From Alteraurantiacibacter aquimixticola (GTDB lineage Bacteria > Pseudomonadota > Alphaproteobacteria > Sphingomonadales > Sphingomonadaceae), in NCBI RefSeq assembly GCF_004965515.1, contig NZ_SSHH01000001.1, positions 809,280 through 873,279 on the forward strand: DNA of 64,000 nucleotides, written 5' to 3'. This document shows positions 26,630 to 35,083 of this stretch, one piece after another. How positions within the stretch are numbered: position 1 is the stretch's first letter; each line of letters opens with the position of its first letter. The notes under the pieces are model-generated. The model made no database searches. It saw only the letters and a list, made by a program, of their open reading frames with translations, and was not told the origin of the DNA. Position numbers and translations under genes: made by a program.

Positions 26630-27535
26630 ATGTCAGAAATCGCATCCGTTTCACTGCAGGCCCCGCTCGACACCTTCTCCGGGGAGCTTGGCCGATCATT
26701 CGAGGAATATGGCTTTGCCGTGGTGCGTGACCACGGCATCGACCAGCAATTGATCAACCGTGCCGAAGAGCTTGCGCAAGAATTCTTCGCCCTGCCGGAG
26801 GAGGTGAAGCGGCAATATCACCGCCCCGGCCAGGGCGGCGCGCGCGGCCTGACGCCTTTCGGGGTGGAGACCGCAAAGGGCGCGAGCATTCGCGACCTCA
26901 AGGAATTCTACCATGTCGGGCGCGACCTGCCGGAGGGGCATCGGTACACCAAGTTCATGCCGCCCAATATCTGGCCGGACGAGCTGCCCGACTTCCGCCC
27001 GGTGATGCAGGACCTGTTCCTCGCCTTCGAATGGACCGGCAAGCGGATCCTGTCGGCCATCGCTCTGTATCTGGGAGAAGCGGAGGACTTCTTCGAGGAC
27101 AGCGTGCGCGACGGCAATTCGGTCATGCGCTTGCTGCATTACCCGCCCGCGACCGAGGTGGCGGAAGAAGGCGCGATCCGCGCCGCCGCGCATGAGGATA
27201 TCAACACGATCACCCTGCTGCTGGGGGCGGAGGAAGCAGGGCTGCAGCTACTGTCCAGACAGGGCGAATGGCTGCCCGTTGCCCCGCCGCCCGGCGCGCT
27301 GGCGGTGAATATCGGCGACATGCTGCAGCGCCTGACGGCGGGCAAGTTGCGCTCCACGACGCACCGCGTGGTCAATCCGGTGGGCGAGGCGGCAGCGCGA
27401 TCGCGCTACTCGATGCCCTTCTTCCTGCATTTCCGGCCCGATTTCCTGATCGAGCCGATATATGAGGGCGGCGAGGAACCGATCACCGCGCAGGATTACC
27501 TGATGGAGCGGCTGCGCGAGATCAAGCTGGCCTAG
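26630..27535 (+). CDS. Isopenicillin N synthase-like Fe(II)/2-oxoglutarate oxygenase
   Basis: The 301-residue protein shows the N-terminal DIOX_N region and the jelly-roll oxygenase core. The iron ligands are His 188 and Asp 190 (HED) and His 245 (TTHRVVNP); RYS (259-261) is the usual Arg-x-Ser that binds 2-oxoglutarate or substrate. The substrate is unknown; such proteins are common in sphingomonads. It is divergent from the GST gene, with 75 bp between. Its TAG stop shares CTAG with the stop of the convergent panE gene. Confidence 0.88.
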   Translation: MSEIASVSLQAPLDTFSGELGRSFEEYGFAVVRDHGIDQQLINRAEELAQEFFALPEEVKRQYHRPGQGGARGLTPFGVETAKGASIRDLKEFYHVGRDLPEGHRYTKFMPPNIWPDELPDFRPVMQDLFLAFEWTGKRILSAIALYLGEAEDFFEDSVRDGNSVMRLLHYPPATEVAEEGAIRAAAHEDINTITLLLGAEEAGLQLLSRQGEWLPVAPPPGALAVNIGDMLQRLTAGKLRSTTHRVVNPVGEAAARSRYSMPFFLHFRPDFLIEPIYEGGEEPITAQDYLMERLREIKLA

Positions 27536-28449
27536 GCGAGCTTCGCCTCTTCCAGCTTGACGAGGTGCCACAGCGTTTGTGTCACCGGGGCGGAAAGGCC
27601 TTTCTCTGCTGCTGCCTTCACGATCGCGCCGTTGATCGCGTCGACCTCGGTCCGGCGCCCCGCCTTCACGTCCTGCAGCATGCTCGCCTCATGGTCGGCA
27701 TGGTCGGTCATGGAGACTTGCGTGAGGTCGTGGATCGGCTGCGCGTCGATCATCACGCCATGGGCATGGGCGGCGGCGACGCCTTCTTCCACGACCGCGC
27801 GGATCGTGGCGCGCGCTTCCTCGCTTGCGCCGAGGAAGCCGGGGGTGCGGCGGGTGAGGGCGCACATCGGGTTCATCGCCGCGTTGAAGATCGCCTTGGA
27901 CCAGATGGCGGCGTGGATATCGGGATCGAGCTGCGCGGGCAGGCCTCCTGCGGTCAGCGCGTCCGCCACCGCCTGCGCCATGGCCGGATCGCCGCCGAAT
28001 GCGGGATAGAGCTTCGAATAACCCTCGCCATGGCTGCGTACCTTGCCGGGGCCTTCGAGGTCGGAGGGGAGCATGCTCGCCCCCACCATCACCCGGTCAT
28101 CGCTGACCACGCCCGCCAGCTTGCGGTCATTACCGAGGCCGTTCTGCAGGCTGAGGAGGTGGGTGTTCTCGCCGATCGCATGGGCGATCCCGGCCAGCGC
28201 GCCCTCGGTATGGAAGGTCTTGGTGAAGACGAGGACGAGGTCGAACGGCCCCGTCGCATCGGCGGGCAGGCGAGCGGGGATGGGGAGGTGCTCAACCCCG
28301 GCGCGCGTGTCGAGCTCCAGCCCGTGCGCATTGATCGCATCCAGATGCGGCTGGTTCACGTCGATCAGCGTGACATCGTGCCCCGCACGGTGGAAGGCCG
28401 CACCGAACAGGCAGCCCATCGCGCCCGAACCCAGAATGCCGATTTTCAC
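27532..28449 (-). CDS. panE: 2-dehydropantoate 2-reductase family protein
   Basis: The 305-residue protein begins VKIGILGSGAMGCLFG, the NADP-binding glycine motif of the PanE/ApbA family, and has the C-terminal ketopantoate reductase helical domain with SLQNGLGN and KAIFNAAMNP segments (the Lys and Asn typical of the active site). It would reduce ketopantoate to pantoate for coenzyme A. The start is GTG 28449, which shares GTGA with the stop of the NUDIX gene; frame upstream of it is spurious. Because the family has many paralogues, the exact substrate is less certain than the fold. Confidence 0.83.
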   Translation of the reverse strand: MKIGILGSGAMGCLFGAAFHRAGHDVTLIDVNQPHLDAINAHGLELDTRAGVEHLPIPARLPADATGPFDLVLVFTKTFHTEGALAGIAHAIGENTHLLSLQNGLGNDRKLAGVVSDDRVMVGASMLPSDLEGPGKVRSHGEGYSKLYPAFGGDPAMAQAVADALTAGGLPAQLDPDIHAAIWSKAIFNAAMNPMCALTRRTPGFLGASEEARATIRAVVEEGVAAAHAHGVMIDAQPIHDLTQVSMTDHADHEASMLQDVKAGRRTEVDAINGAIVKAAAEKGLSAPVTQTLWHLVKLEEAKLA

Positions 28450-29000
28450 AAAGATGCTCCCAAAAGCGTGAGGATACGCACGTCCACGGCAACGCCGCCC
28501 TTGCGGAATTGCTCCACGGCGTCGGGCAGGTCGGGAAGGGCGATGCGATGGACGATGATGTCCTCGCTCTCGGTCCCGCCGCCTTCGCCCACCTTGGTGA
28601 GACCGGTCGCTTTCAGCAGGGTGAAGCTCTCGCCTGTCAGCCCGGGGGAGGAGAGGAACTCGCCGCAATCCTGCCAGCTGGCGGCGGAATAGCCGGTTTC
28701 CTCGATCAGCTCGCGCTTGGCGGCGGCCAGCGGGTCCTCGCCTTCGGAATCCGGATCGTCGCCGATCAGCCCGGCGGGCAGTTCCAGCACGCGGGAGCTG
28801 ACGGGCACGCGATATTGTTCGACAAGGATGACGTGCCTGTCCTGAGCGGAGCCGAAGGGGTCACCGTCGATGGGCAGGATCACCGCCGCCCTGATGCCGC
28901 GCGCACGACTGACATATTCCCACCGGCCGCGGCGCTTGGCGGTGATCCACTTGCCGGACCACATCACTTCTTCGGGCAGGTCTGCATCTTCGACGGACAT
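28446..29000 (-). CDS. NUDIX hydrolase, ADP-ribose pyrophosphatase-like
   Basis: The 184-residue protein has a NUDIX box ending AAAKRELIEETGY, with a few extra residues in the GLIGDDPDSEGED loop before it, as in ADP-ribose pyrophosphatases. ELPAGLIG precedes the box, also as in that subgroup. Residues about 46-54 (GDPFGSAQDRH) are read through a short palindromic-repeat-like sequence at 28834-28860, which appears to have extended a surface loop without breaking the frame. It is coupled to panE by GTGA. The nucleotide substrate is inferred from family resemblance only. Confidence 0.87.
   Translation of the reverse strand: MSVEDADLPEEVMWSGKWITAKRRGRWEYVSRARGIRAAVILPIDGDPFGSAQDRHVILVEQYRVPVSSRVLELPAGLIGDDPDSEGEDPLAAAKRELIEETGYSAASWQDCGEFLSSPGLTGESFTLLKATGLTKVGEGGGTESEDIIVHRIALPDLPDAVEQFRKGGVAVDVRILTLLGASL
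28834..28860. repeat. Short repeat read in-frame inside the NUDIX gene
   Basis: The segment contains CCTGTCCTGAGCGGAGCCGA, followed by AGGGG. It is close to a dispersed repeat that I remember as very common between genes in sphingomonads (CCTGTCCTGAGCGAAGTCGA). Read on the minus strand it encodes FGSAQDR, a peptide typical of such insertions. Confidence 0.6.
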
Positions 29001-29021
29001 GAAGACGCGCCTATCGCGCCG

Positions 29022-29696
29022 CTAGAGTACGATCAAGCGGTCCGGCAGTTCGTTATTGTCGTCCGCGCCGCGCGGAAAGTGCTCGGACAGCACCTTGCCG
29101 ACATCGCGCACGCCGGCGGCGATGCCTTCTGCGGTGCAGCCCTTGCTGATTTCTTCGAGCATGTCCGCCATCGCCTCGCCCCACACTTCGGCGGGGACTA
29201 TCTCGGCAATCGGCTCATCCGCGACGATTTCCGCGCGGTGTTCCTTCATCGACAGATAGATCAGCACGCCGGTGCGGCCATGGGTGCGCTTTTCCGCGCC
29301 GACCTTGAAATGGCGCACCGCCTGGGCGTGCACGCGCTGGCCTTTCACCGGGCCGGGGATGAGGAAGAAGCGCAAGGGATCCCATTGCTGCGCCAGCCAG
29401 GCGACAATGAAGGCGATGAGGCCGAGGGAGATGGTCATGCTGGCCAGCTGGCCGGTGGTCCATTCATGCAGCCACCCGCCCGACAGCATGTCCCAGAAGG
29501 ACATAAAGGGCTGGGGGAGGAAGGCGAACAGGCTCATCGCGGTGAAGGCGAGGGCGGCTGCCCAGACCAAAGCGACGTCGGAATATCCGTCCGACCGGTC
29601 GGTGAGAACGGTCACGATCTCTCCGCTGGTGGTGGCTTCCGCCTCACCCACCGCATCGGAGACGATCCGGTGCTGATCTTCGCTCAATATCGGCAT
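29022..29696 (-). CDS. Membrane protein with TPM domain
   Basis: The 224-residue protein starts at ATG 29696, which overlaps the TAA of the preceding TPM gene by one base. An N-terminal SEDQHRIVSDAVGEAEATTSGEI-type opening is followed by two membrane helices (about 40-58 and 83-103) and a C-terminal domain with GRTGVLIYLSMKEHRAEIVAD, the core of the TPM phosphatase-like domain. TPM proteins are linked to photosystem II repair in plants, but their bacterial role is unclear. It closes a lemA-TPM-TPM operon. Confidence 0.85.
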   Translation of the reverse strand: MPILSEDQHRIVSDAVGEAEATTSGEIVTVLTDRSDGYSDVALVWAAALAFTAMSLFAFLPQPFMSFWDMLSGGWLHEWTTGQLASMTISLGLIAFIVAWLAQQWDPLRFFLIPGPVKGQRVHAQAVRHFKVGAEKRTHGRTGVLIYLSMKEHRAEIVADEPIAEIVPAEVWGEAMADMLEEISKGCTAEGIAAGVRDVGKVLSEHFPRGADDNNELPDRLIVL

Positions 29697-30532
29697 TACC
29701 AGCTCCCCGAAGCGCCGCCGCCGCCGAAGGAGCCGCCGCCACCGGAAAAGCCCCCTCCGCCGCCGAAGCCGCCGCCAAATCCGCCACCGCTGCTTCCGCC
29801 CCAGCCGCCGTGACCGCCCGAGGCGCCGCGCGCTATGGCCTTGCCGGCTTCCCACAGGATGATGTCGCCCACCACGCCGCCAACGCCGCTGCGATAGCGC
29901 CGCCGCCTTCCGCGGCCGCTCAGCATCGGCAGGACAAAGAAGAAGAACAGGAAACCCAGCCAGATCAGCCCGCCAATGGGAAAGCCGCCTTCGCGCTCCC
30001 GGCTCTGGCTTGCCTGCTGGGCCACTGCCACCGCCTCTTCCGGAGGCAATTCGAGCTGGGTGATGATCCGCTGCGCGCCCACCGCGATGCCGCCCGCATA
30101 GTCGTTGTTGCGGAAATAGGGCTTCATTTCCTCGATATATTCGAAGGCAAGGCCATCGGGCAGCACGGCCTCGACGCCATAGCCGGTCTCGATCCGCATC
30201 GCGCGCTCATTCGGGGCGACGATCAGCAGCACGCCGTCATTGCGCTCCACATCGCCTATCCCCCAATGGCGACCCAGCTGGTAGCCGTAATCGGCAATGT
30301 CATAGCCCTGCAGGCTGGCGAGCGTGACGACCACGAACTGCCGCTGGTTGCGCGCCTCGAAATCGAGCAGCACCTGCTCCAGCGCCTGTTCCTGCTGCGG
30401 GTCGAGCAGGTCCGCCTGGTCGACCACGGGTGAATTCGCGAGCTCGGGAAAGCTCGGCTGGGCGTGGGCCAGCCCTGAAAAGAGCATGGCCCATGCCGCG
30501 GCCAGCAGCAGCAGGAACTTCCGCATGGTCAT
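29696..30532 (-). CDS. Exported TPM-domain protein with Gly-rich tail
   Basis: The 278-residue protein has a Sec signal peptide, a periplasmic TPM domain (about 25-150, VVDQADLLDPQQE and NDGVLLIVAPNERAMRIETGYG motifs), one membrane helix (GLIWLGFLFFFFVLPML) and a C-terminal Gly/Ser-rich tail. This is the YgcG-like architecture that regularly follows LemA. ATG 30532 has GGAGGG eight bases upstream; ATG 30526 is an alternative. The Gly-rich tail is low complexity and makes long false reading frames on other strands. Confidence 0.88.
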   Translation of the reverse strand: MTMRKFLLLLAAAWAMLFSGLAHAQPSFPELANSPVVDQADLLDPQQEQALEQVLLDFEARNQRQFVVVTLASLQGYDIADYGYQLGRHWGIGDVERNDGVLLIVAPNERAMRIETGYGVEAVLPDGLAFEYIEEMKPYFRNNDYAGGIAVGAQRIITQLELPPEEAVAVAQQASQSREREGGFPIGGLIWLGFLFFFFVLPMLSGRGRRRRYRSGVGGVVGDIILWEAGKAIARGASGGHGGWGGSSGGGFGGGFGGGGGFSGGGGSFGGGGASGSW

Positions 30533-30558
30533 TCTGTCACCCTCCGGGCGCGTGATCC

Positions 30559-31164
30559 TCACTCGCTGCGCATGTCGAGTTCGGGGGCGACCTCGGCTCC
30601 TTCGGTGACGGCCTGATAGGGTTCCATCTCTTCCGCGCCGTGGATGATGGTGGCGCCGATGATATCCGGGAAAGTGCGGATGGTGGTGTTATACTGGCGC
30701 ACCGCCTCGTTATAGTCGCGGATGGAGACGCGGATGCGGTTCTCGCTGCCTTCCAGCTGCGTCATGAAGCGGCCGAAATTCTCCTGGCTGCGCAGTTCGG
30801 GATACTGTTCCACCGTCACCATCAGGCGCGAGAGGGCAGAGGACAGCTCGCCTTGTGCCTGCTGGAAGGCCTGCATCTTGCTCGCATCCCCAAGGTCATC
30901 TGCCGAGAGCTGGATTTCCGGGCGCGTTGCGCTGGCGCGCGCCTGGATCACGCCTTCCAGCGTCTCGCGCTCCTGCTCGGCCGAGGACATCACGATTTCC
31001 TGCAGGTTGGGAATCAGGTTGGCGCGTTCCTGGAAGGCAGCCTGCACATCGGCCCATTTGGCCTTGGCGTTTTCTTCCGCCGTGGGAACCGAGTTGATGC
31101 CGCAGGACGCCAGCGCAAGGCTCCCCACAAGGATGGTGAACAGGCGGGTCAGCTGCTTCAACAT
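30559..31164 (-). CDS. LemA family lipoprotein
   Basis: The 201-residue protein has a lipoprotein signal ending LASC and a long helical LemA domain, with RANLIPNLQEIV, QAQGELSSALSRL and ENRIRVSIRDYNEAVRQYN motifs. LemA proteins are helical, membrane-tethered and usually paired with TPM-domain membrane proteins, as here. ATG 31164 follows GGAGGAT. Function is unknown beyond a probable envelope role. Confidence 0.9.
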   Translation of the reverse strand: MLKQLTRLFTILVGSLALASCGINSVPTAEENAKAKWADVQAAFQERANLIPNLQEIVMSSAEQERETLEGVIQARASATRPEIQLSADDLGDASKMQAFQQAQGELSSALSRLMVTVEQYPELRSQENFGRFMTQLEGSENRIRVSIRDYNEAVRQYNTTIRTFPDIIGATIIHGAEEMEPYQAVTEGAEVAPELDMRSE

Positions 31165-31305
31165 GTCGGTAATCCTCCAAAACCCCAATCAGGTGTGTTG
31201 TTCATATAGCACGGTGGCGCGGCGTTTCAAGGAAATGCCCTGCGCTTGCCGAATGTCCGCAATGCTGGCAGACCAAGGCCCCGGTTCGCAATAGGGAGTG
31301 GATCA

Positions 31306-31746
31306 ATGCTTAACGATTTCAAGGAATTTATTGCCAAGGGCAATGTAATGGAACTGGCGGTCGCGGTGATTATCGCGGGCGCTTTTGCCACCATCGTAGC
31401 ATCGATGACCGATGACCTGATCATGCCGATTATCGGTGCGATCTTCGGCGAGGTGGATTTCTCCGACAAGTTCATCGTCCTGTCGGGCGATGTGGAAGCC
31501 GGCATGTCGCTGGAAGCCGCGCGTGAAGCGGGTGCCAATGTCATCGCCTGGGGCAGCTTCGTGTCGACCGTGATCAACTTCCTGATCCTGGCCTTCATCA
31601 TCTTCCTGCTGGTTCGCTATGCCAAGAAGGTGCAGGAGCGCTTCGAGAAGAAGGAAGAGGAAGCACCGGCAGGTCCGAGCGAGATCGACCTGCTGACGGA
31701 AATCCGCGATGCGCTGAAAGGCGCGCCGAAGGGCCCGATGGGCTAA
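31306..31746 (+). CDS. mscL: Large-conductance mechanosensitive channel MscL
   Basis: The 146-residue protein shows the amphipathic N-terminal helix ([21 protein letters not shown]), TM1 with the G-A-F gate region, a periplasmic loop, TM2 ([17 protein letters not shown]) and a C-terminal coiled-coil helix ending in [12 protein letters not shown]. This matches MscL in order and length. It opens during hypo-osmotic shock. AGGGAG precedes ATG 31306. It is monocistronic, followed by a terminator. Confidence 0.95.
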   Translation: MLNDFKEFIAKGNVMELAVAVIIAGAFATIVASMTDDLIMPIIGAIFGEVDFSDKFIVLSGDVEAGMSLEAAREAGANVIAWGSFVSTVINFLILAFIIFLLVRYAKKVQERFEKKEEEAPAGPSEIDLLTEIRDALKGAPKGPMG

Positions 31747-31770
31747 TTTTTCCAGTCACTTCACATTAAG

Positions 31771-31803
31771 CGGGCAGGTCCTATATAGGGCCTGCCCGTT
31801 TTT
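31771..31803 (+). terminator. Intrinsic terminator after mscL
   Basis: CGGGCAGG (31771-31778) pairs with CCTGCCCG (31791-31798) with further pairing inside the loop, followed by TTTTT. Confidence 0.9.
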
Positions 31804-31805
31804 GC

Positions 31806-32135
31806 GGGCTATGGCGATAAATTGCGGTGTGCAATAGGCACAGCGGACCCGGGGGCAGTACCCGGCGGCTCCACCACAAATCGCTGGGAAACCAGCGTTT
31901 TATGACGGGGCCGAACCAGGATCGACGTGTGTTGAAAGGCACTGTTTTCGCTCGGGCTGAGTATCCCGTAAAACTGTTCAAAACACACAAGTGCCAACGA
32001 TAACGAAGCACTCGCAATCGCTGCGTAACCTGACGTCCTAACGGACTGATCTTACAAAGCTAAAGCGCGGTTGGACCGACCGGGCAACAGAACGGATTCC
32101 GGGGCTCCGGGGGTAGCTAGCAACAGAAACCCCCA
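31806..32135 (+). ncRNA. ssrA: tmRNA, circularly permuted two-piece form
   Basis: The acceptor part comes first: CCCGGGGGCAGTACCCGG forms the T-arm-like hairpin and CGGCTCCACCA ends the mature 3' piece at 31876. After a short spacer the coding piece begins at 31907 with GGGGCCGA, which pairs with CGGCTCC as a seven-base acceptor stem. The tag frame at 31993-32028 reads ANDNEALAIAA then TAA. Acceptor-before-coding order is the permuted gene known from alphaproteobacteria, where the spacer is removed to give two RNAs. tmRNA with SmpB rescues stalled ribosomes. The outer ends given are approximate. Confidence 0.95.
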
Positions 32136-32147
32136 CCTCAATTCACT

Positions 32148-32280
32148 GTCATCTGCGGCGCATACCGGCCTGCGAACGGCAATTCGCTGCGCTTCCGGTG
32201 CTCACGACCTTACAAGGTCGCTGCGCGCCGGTTCTCGCGCCTCGCCATTCTCGGCTCGGTCTGCACCACAGCTGACAGCA
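32148..32280. repeat. Noncoding element bounded by an imperfect inverted repeat
   Basis: TGTCATCTGCGG near the left end and CCACAGCTGACAG near the right end are imperfect inverted repeats. Inside lies the smaller palindrome CGACCTTACAAGGTCG. The segment follows tmRNA and does not look protein coding. It may be a repeat element or part of the RNA 3' processing/termination region. Confidence 0.45.
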
Positions 32281-32324
32281 AATTGGTTGTGATAGATCGG
32301 AGGGACGGAACCTCGACCGGAGGC

Positions 32325-32567
32325 TTAGCCGTCGGTCTCGGCTTCTTCTCTCTCTTTCCGCTCGAATTCCAGACAATCGAGGATCTTCGCGCCCGCGAGG
32401 AACACCGCCACGGTGCAGGCGAAGAACAGCGTCCAGCCGCCCCAGCCGGGGAACTGGTCGAGATAGGAGGCGCCGCGCGTAGTCGCGCCGAGAGCAAGCG
32501 CGTAGATGATCACCAGGGCTTCCACCCGGGTCTTGATCACGAACAGCCTTGAAATCCGGCGCAGCAT
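32325..32567 (-). CDS. Small two-helix membrane protein
   Basis: The 80-residue protein has two membrane helices (about 15-31 and 45-62), a positively charged N-terminus (MLRRISRLFVIKTR) and a highly charged C-terminal tail (ERKEREEAE). AAGGGAG precedes ATG 32567. The arrangement is that of conserved small inner-membrane proteins in sphingomonads, but I do not recognise a named family. Longer minus-strand frames across it are spurious. Confidence 0.75.
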   Translation of the reverse strand: MLRRISRLFVIKTRVEALVIIYALALGATTRGASYLDQFPGWGGWTLFFACTVAVFLAGAKILDCLEFERKEREEAETDG

Positions 32568-32689
32568 GGCTCCCTTTCTGTTTACCTTTTCCGGTGCAAA
32601 CCCCATGCCAATGGCGGAATTCTGCGGATTCGGATGGTAAACGGGAGGGGGAGTGTAAGCGTTCCCGACAGGATTGGCGAATCCGGGCT

Positions 32690-33937
32690 TCAGCCCAGTT
32701 CGCCAAGCTGCAGCAATTCGAGCAATTTGCCGCGCGCTGTCCGGATGGTTTCGGCGAGCGCCTCGCTGCCGATGTCGCCGGGCGCGATGTCTTCCGGCCA
32801 GTACTGCGCGATCACCTTTTCCATCGCATCGGCCTTCGCCGCATCCAGCATGAAGCGCGGGTCCACCGTGGCGGGATCGGCCACCACGCGCAGGCGCAGG
32901 CAGGCGGGGCCGCCGCCATTGGCCATGGACTGGCGCACATCCACCACCTTCACATGCCGGATCGGGCCATTGCCCGCGAGCATCTGCTGAAGCCAGGCCC
33001 ACACAGGCGTGCTGTCGCGGCATTCGGAGGGGACGACCAGCGTCATCTCGCCATTGGGCGGGGTGAGCAACTGGGCATTGAAGAGGTATGAGGAGATCGC
33101 CTCATCCAGCGAGACCGCGCCGGCGGGCACTTCCACCACCTGAGCGCCGGGGCAGCGCGCGCGGATCGCGTCATAGGTGGCGGCAGGATCGGCGAAGGCC
33201 TGCTCATGCGTGAACAGCACGCCCTCATTCGCCACGGCCACCACATCGTTGTGGAAGGCGCCGGCGGCGATGGCATCTGGGTTTTGCTCCACGAACAGCA
33301 CGCGCTCGGGATCGAGGCCATGCTTCCTTGCCACGATGCGGCTCGCCTGTTCGTGCTGGCGCGCAGGGAAGCGGCCGCCGGTCCTGCCATAGACGAAGAC
33401 TTCCAGTCCGGGCTCGCCATGTGATCCGGTAAGGCGCATGTGATTGGCCGCGCCCTCATCCCCGAAGCAAGGCGGCACCGGGCCATGCACGGCGAAATGC
33501 GCGCTATCGGCAAAGGCAAGCTGCAATTGCGCCAGCGTATCGGGCCATTCATGCGCGCGATGCGGCATGGTGACGAGATTGGCGACCGATAGGTGGCACT
33601 TGCCGTCCGCTGTATCCGGCGCGGGAGAGACTGTCGCCGCATTGGCCGTCCACATGCTGGAGGCCGACCATGCGCTCGCCACCAGGGCGGGATCGGTGTT
33701 CTCATCCGCCGCCAGCTCCTCCAGCCAGTGCATGTCCGGGCGGGGCAGCGGCAGCAGGAAACCCTGGGCAAGGCCCGTCTCCATGTTCCCGCGCATCTTG
33801 GCGAGGCCCTGCAGCGCGGCGGCGCGCGGGTGAGAGGTCTTGCCTGCATTGCGCGTGGCGGCAAGGTTGCCGAGGCTGAGCCCGGCATAATTGTGACTGG
33901 GGCCGATCACCCCGTCGAAATTGATTTCTCTCAGCAT
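32690..33937 (-). CDS. astB: N-succinylarginine dihydrolase
   Basis: The 415-residue protein opens with REINFDGVIGPSHNYAGLS and contains the family motifs GAFHNDVVAVAN (catalytic His region) and VPSECRDSTPV (nucleophilic Cys region), matching AstB of the guanidine-modifying superfamily. It converts N2-succinylarginine to N2-succinylornithine, CO2 and ammonia in the arginine succinyltransferase (AST) pathway. Length is standard. ATG 33937 follows GAGGGAAA. It is separated from astA by a palindromic repeat. astC, astD and astE are not in the window. Confidence 0.95.
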   Translation of the reverse strand: MLREINFDGVIGPSHNYAGLSLGNLAATRNAGKTSHPRAAALQGLAKMRGNMETGLAQGFLLPLPRPDMHWLEELAADENTDPALVASAWSASSMWTANAATVSPAPDTADGKCHLSVANLVTMPHRAHEWPDTLAQLQLAFADSAHFAVHGPVPPCFGDEGAANHMRLTGSHGEPGLEVFVYGRTGGRFPARQHEQASRIVARKHGLDPERVLFVEQNPDAIAAGAFHNDVVAVANEGVLFTHEQAFADPAATYDAIRARCPGAQVVEVPAGAVSLDEAISSYLFNAQLLTPPNGEMTLVVPSECRDSTPVWAWLQQMLAGNGPIRHVKVVDVRQSMANGGGPACLRLRVVADPATVDPRFMLDAAKADAMEKVIAQYWPEDIAPGDIGSEALAETIRTARGKLLELLQLGELG

Positions 33938-33948
33938 GCCATTTCCCT

Positions 33949-34054
33949 CGTCATTGCGAGCGCAGCGGAAGCGCAGCTGGCCTTGGCCAACCAATCCAGA
34001 GCGGTATGTGGAGGCCCTGGATCGCCGCGGGCCTCCGCCCCTCGCGATGACGAT
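33949..34054. repeat. Palindromic interspersed repeat (REP/REPIN-like) between astA and astB
   Basis: The segment begins CGTCATTGCGAGCGCAGCGG and ends CCCCTCGCGATGACGA, an imperfect inverted repeat about 105 bp across with CCAATCCAGAG and CCTGGATCGC inside. This pattern (GTCATTGCGAGCG ... CGCAATGAC) is one I recognise as a dispersed repeat in sphingomonad genomes. It could form a long hairpin in the astA-astB transcript. Confidence 0.8.
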
Positions 34055-34063
34055 TGATGGAGT

Positions 34064-35083
34064 TCACCTGGCGATGCTCCACACCATGTCGCCCTTGGCC
34101 ACACGCAGCAGGTCCGCCGCGCGGCTGTCGATTGCAATGCCATCATCGCGCAGTTCGCGCGCGCCATAGCAGCAGCGGAAATTCGCCAGCCTGCCCGCGG
34201 CGATCAGCGCCTTCTCGCCCGCTTCCAGCTCGATATCGACTACCGGGACGTGGGCGGCATTCTTGATGCTGGTGACGTTGTCAGTGCGCGCGAGCATGGT
34301 CGGGCCGCCGTCGAAAATGTCGACATAGCCTTCATAGGAGAAATTCTCGTTCTCCAGCATGCGCATGGCGGCGCGGCCATTGGGGTGCGGCAGGCCGATT
34401 ACCTTGCGCGCTTCCTCGCTCAGCAGCGCGGTATAGACCGGGTGCTTGGGCATGAGGTCGGCGATGAACTGGTTGCCGTTGACCGCATTGAACTCGTCCG
34501 CTTCCTGGAAGCTCATGCCGAAGAACTTGCCGCCGATGGCATCCCAGAAGGGCGATCCGCCGCGATCATCTATAATGCCGCGCAGCTCCGCGAGGATGCG
34601 GTCGCCGAAACGCTCGCGATGGGCGGCGATATAGAGATAGCGGCTGCGCGCCAGTAGCAGGCCGAGGCCGCCCGCACGCTCATTCGGGTGGAGGAACAGC
34701 CCGCCCACCTCGCTGCATCCGCCAAGGTCGTTGGTGAGCACCAGCATCTCGGCGGTGACCGTGCGCTCCAGCTCGATCGAATGCTGGGTCAGCGTGGTCA
34801 GGCGATAGGAATAGAAGGGCAGGCTCTGGCCAACTTGCGTGAACAGCTGGCTGGTGCCGCGCACTTCGCCGGTTTCGGTATTCTCCAGCACCATGACGAA
34901 AAGCTCATCGGCAAGGTCCAGGTCCTCGCCATCGCGGGCAAAGCTCTGGCCCGCGCGTTCGAGCTTCGCGGTCAGCGAATTGCGGTCGGGCGGCAGGTTG
35001 GTGAAGCCGCCGCCGGTCAGCTTGGCCATCTCGTATAGCGGCTGCAAATCCGCCGGCGTGGCGGCGCGTATGATGAAGCTCAT
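34064..35083 (-). CDS. astA: Arginine N-succinyltransferase
   Basis: The 339-residue protein begins with IIRAATPADLQPLYEMAK and holds the GNAT-type acetyl-CoA-like region (LFLHPNERAGGLGLLLARSRY) and the family segment FWDAIGGKFFGMSFQEAD. It uses succinyl-CoA to succinylate arginine, the first AST step. Its ATG shares ATGA with the stop of the M20 hydrolase gene, so translation is coupled. The single-subunit length is usual. Confidence 0.95.
   Translation of the reverse strand: MSFIIRAATPADLQPLYEMAKLTGGGFTNLPPDRNSLTAKLERAGQSFARDGEDLDLADELFVMVLENTETGEVRGTSQLFTQVGQSLPFYSYRLTTLTQHSIELERTVTAEMLVLTNDLGGCSEVGGLFLHPNERAGGLGLLLARSRYLYIAAHRERFGDRILAELRGIIDDRGGSPFWDAIGGKFFGMSFQEADEFNAVNGNQFIADLMPKHPVYTALLSEEARKVIGLPHPNGRAAMRMLENENFSYEGYVDIFDGGPTMLARTDNVTSIKNAAHVPVVDIELEAGEKALIAAGRLANFRCCYGARELRDDGIAIDSRAADLLRVAKGDMVWSIAR

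Noticed and set aside
29509-29813. Pro-rich C-terminus of a long plus-strand frame over the TPM genes
   Set aside because: The Pro runs are the complement of the Gly-rich tail of the TPM protein; there is no independent coding evidence.
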